From contig UROI01000025.1 of NCBI GenBank assembly GCA_900549325.1, forward strand, positions 1 to 15,160: a stretch of DNA of 15,160 bases, in the 5' to 3' direction. This DNA is from an uncultured Mycoplasmatota bacterium. GTDB taxonomy: Bacteria; Bacillota_I; Bacilli_A; RF39; UBA660. The notes under the pieces were generated by a model, which was not told where the DNA came from, made no database searches, and saw nothing but the letters and a program-made list of their open reading frames with translations. Both the position numbers and the translations under genes were made by a program. Positions 14,851-15,160 of the stretch are shown one piece after another. Numbering within the stretch: position 1 is the stretch's first letter; the number at the start of each line of letters is the position of its first letter.

Positions 14851-14870
14851 TATTATTTTCTAAATACTTA

Positions 14871-14899
14871 TTGTAAAAAATAATTACTTATGGTAAAAT
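14871..14899 (+). promoter_or_regulatory. Promoter of the right-edge exported-protein gene
   Basis: TTGTAA (14871-14876), a 17-base spacer and TAAAAT (14894-14899), preceded by TGG (extended -10). It points toward the gene at 15052, giving a leader of about 145 bases that contains the direct repeats. Confidence 0.65.
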
Positions 14900-14970
14900 T
14901 CTGTGTGTAAGGTAAATAGAAGTGATTTGCAGGATAAGCTTGAGTTAACTTGGTAAACTTTACTAAAAAG

Positions 14971-15043
14971 ATCCCAAATAATTCAATGGTTTTATCCCAA
15001 ATAATTCGCAAATATTCGATCCCAATTAATTCGCAAATCAACA
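14971..15043. repeat. Three direct repeats ending in CA, resembling a transposon end
   Basis: Three units begin ATCCCAAATAATTC (14971), ATCCCAAATAATTCGCAAAT (14994) and ATCCCAATTAATTCGCAAAT (15019), with a spacing of 23-25 bases. The array ends CAACA at 15043. Read on the minus strand it starts TGTTGATTTGCGAATT and repeats inward. Multiple short repeats beginning 5'-TG recall IS21-family termini (family knowledge from memory). No transposase and no second end are in the window, so an IS relic is only a hypothesis. The rest of the 14851-15051 intergenic region holds the promoter and a small GTAAA/TTTAC hairpin near 14950-14968. Confidence 0.6.
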
Positions 15044-15051
15044 GAATTATT

Positions 15052-15160
15052 ATGAATAAAAAAATGTTATATAGTGTATTAACTGTATTATTAATAGCTA
15101 TAGTGTCTGTAGGTATTACTTATGCATGGTTATCATGGAGTAGTAGTGTTAATATTGGAG
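15052..15160 (+). CDS. N-terminus of an exported protein (cut by the right edge)
   Basis: 36 codons are visible: MNKKMLYSVLTVLLIAIVSV followed by GITYAWLSWSSSVNIG, still open at the window edge. A short Lys-Lys start, a hydrophobic core (6-20) and GITYA form a good signal peptide with cleavage possible after TYA. The following Ser-rich segment recalls TasA/camelysin-like surface proteins, but too little is present to name a family. No ribosome binding site precedes either ATG (15052 or 15064). The sequence upstream is the repeat array ending eight bases before the start, which may have displaced the original leader. Confidence 0.6.
   Translation, partial: MNKKMLYSVLTVLLIAIVSVGITYAWLSWSSSVNIG

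Noticed and set aside
14900..14960. Small GTG-initiated peptide of 17 codons or a known riboswitch in the leader
   Set aside because: No ribosome binding site for the peptide and no consensus of a riboswitch class I know.
14971..15043. CRISPR array
   Set aside because: Only three units with almost no spacer, and no cas genes; the units are simple tandem repeats.

Overview
The window reads as chromosomal DNA from a very AT-rich, low-GC Gram-positive bacterium (Firmicutes/Bacilli, possibly one of the reduced gut lineages near Mollicutes; this is inference). Reasons: very low GC by eye, strong AGGAGG-type ribosome binding sites, TTGACA/TATAAT promoters often with an extended TGn -10, short hairpin-plus-T terminators, the Firmicutes-type secG-rnr gene order, and the single-domain ProRS form. 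Every tryptophan codon I checked is TGG and no gene needs TGA as tryptophan, so the standard bacterial code fits. No tRNA, rRNA or CRISPR array was seen.

Left part (1-1470, minus strand): two related ORF6N-domain genes of phage/mobile-element type. The left copy is broken by an internal deletion and frameshift and runs off the window. The right copy (286 aa) is intact and ends in a phospholipase-D-like domain. Both carry a long perfect palindrome inside the coding sequence at the same place in the ORF6N domain, and both have a related palindrome in the 5' leader just before the ribosome binding site. This is the most unusual structure in the window.

Middle (1470-7770, plus strand): after a divergent intergenic region with two abutting hairpins come proS (zinc-site, no editing insert), a protein of unknown function built from exact 34-residue repeats, a 645-aa adenylate-forming (acyl-CoA-synthetase-like) enzyme, and a seven-TM hybrid histidine-kinase relative that has lost the phospho-accepting His, the ATP-site Asn residues and the receiver Asp. 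Each is a separate unit with its own promoter and, except for the last, its own terminator.

Right part (7776-13570): a probable operon of secG, rnr (RNase R), a second divergent RNase R paralog with all catalytic Asp residues, and a membrane-anchored CapA-family protein whose start overlaps the second RNase gene. A terminator follows. A second CapA-family gene (13639-14850) is a tandem duplicate with patches of almost identical DNA. The last 310 bases hold a promoter, three direct repeats that resemble a transposon end, and the start of an exported protein cut by the window edge.

Together the right half combines protein export (SecG), RNA turnover (two RNase R proteins) and a cell-envelope function (CapA pair). 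The left end is an accessory island beside the housekeeping gene proS.
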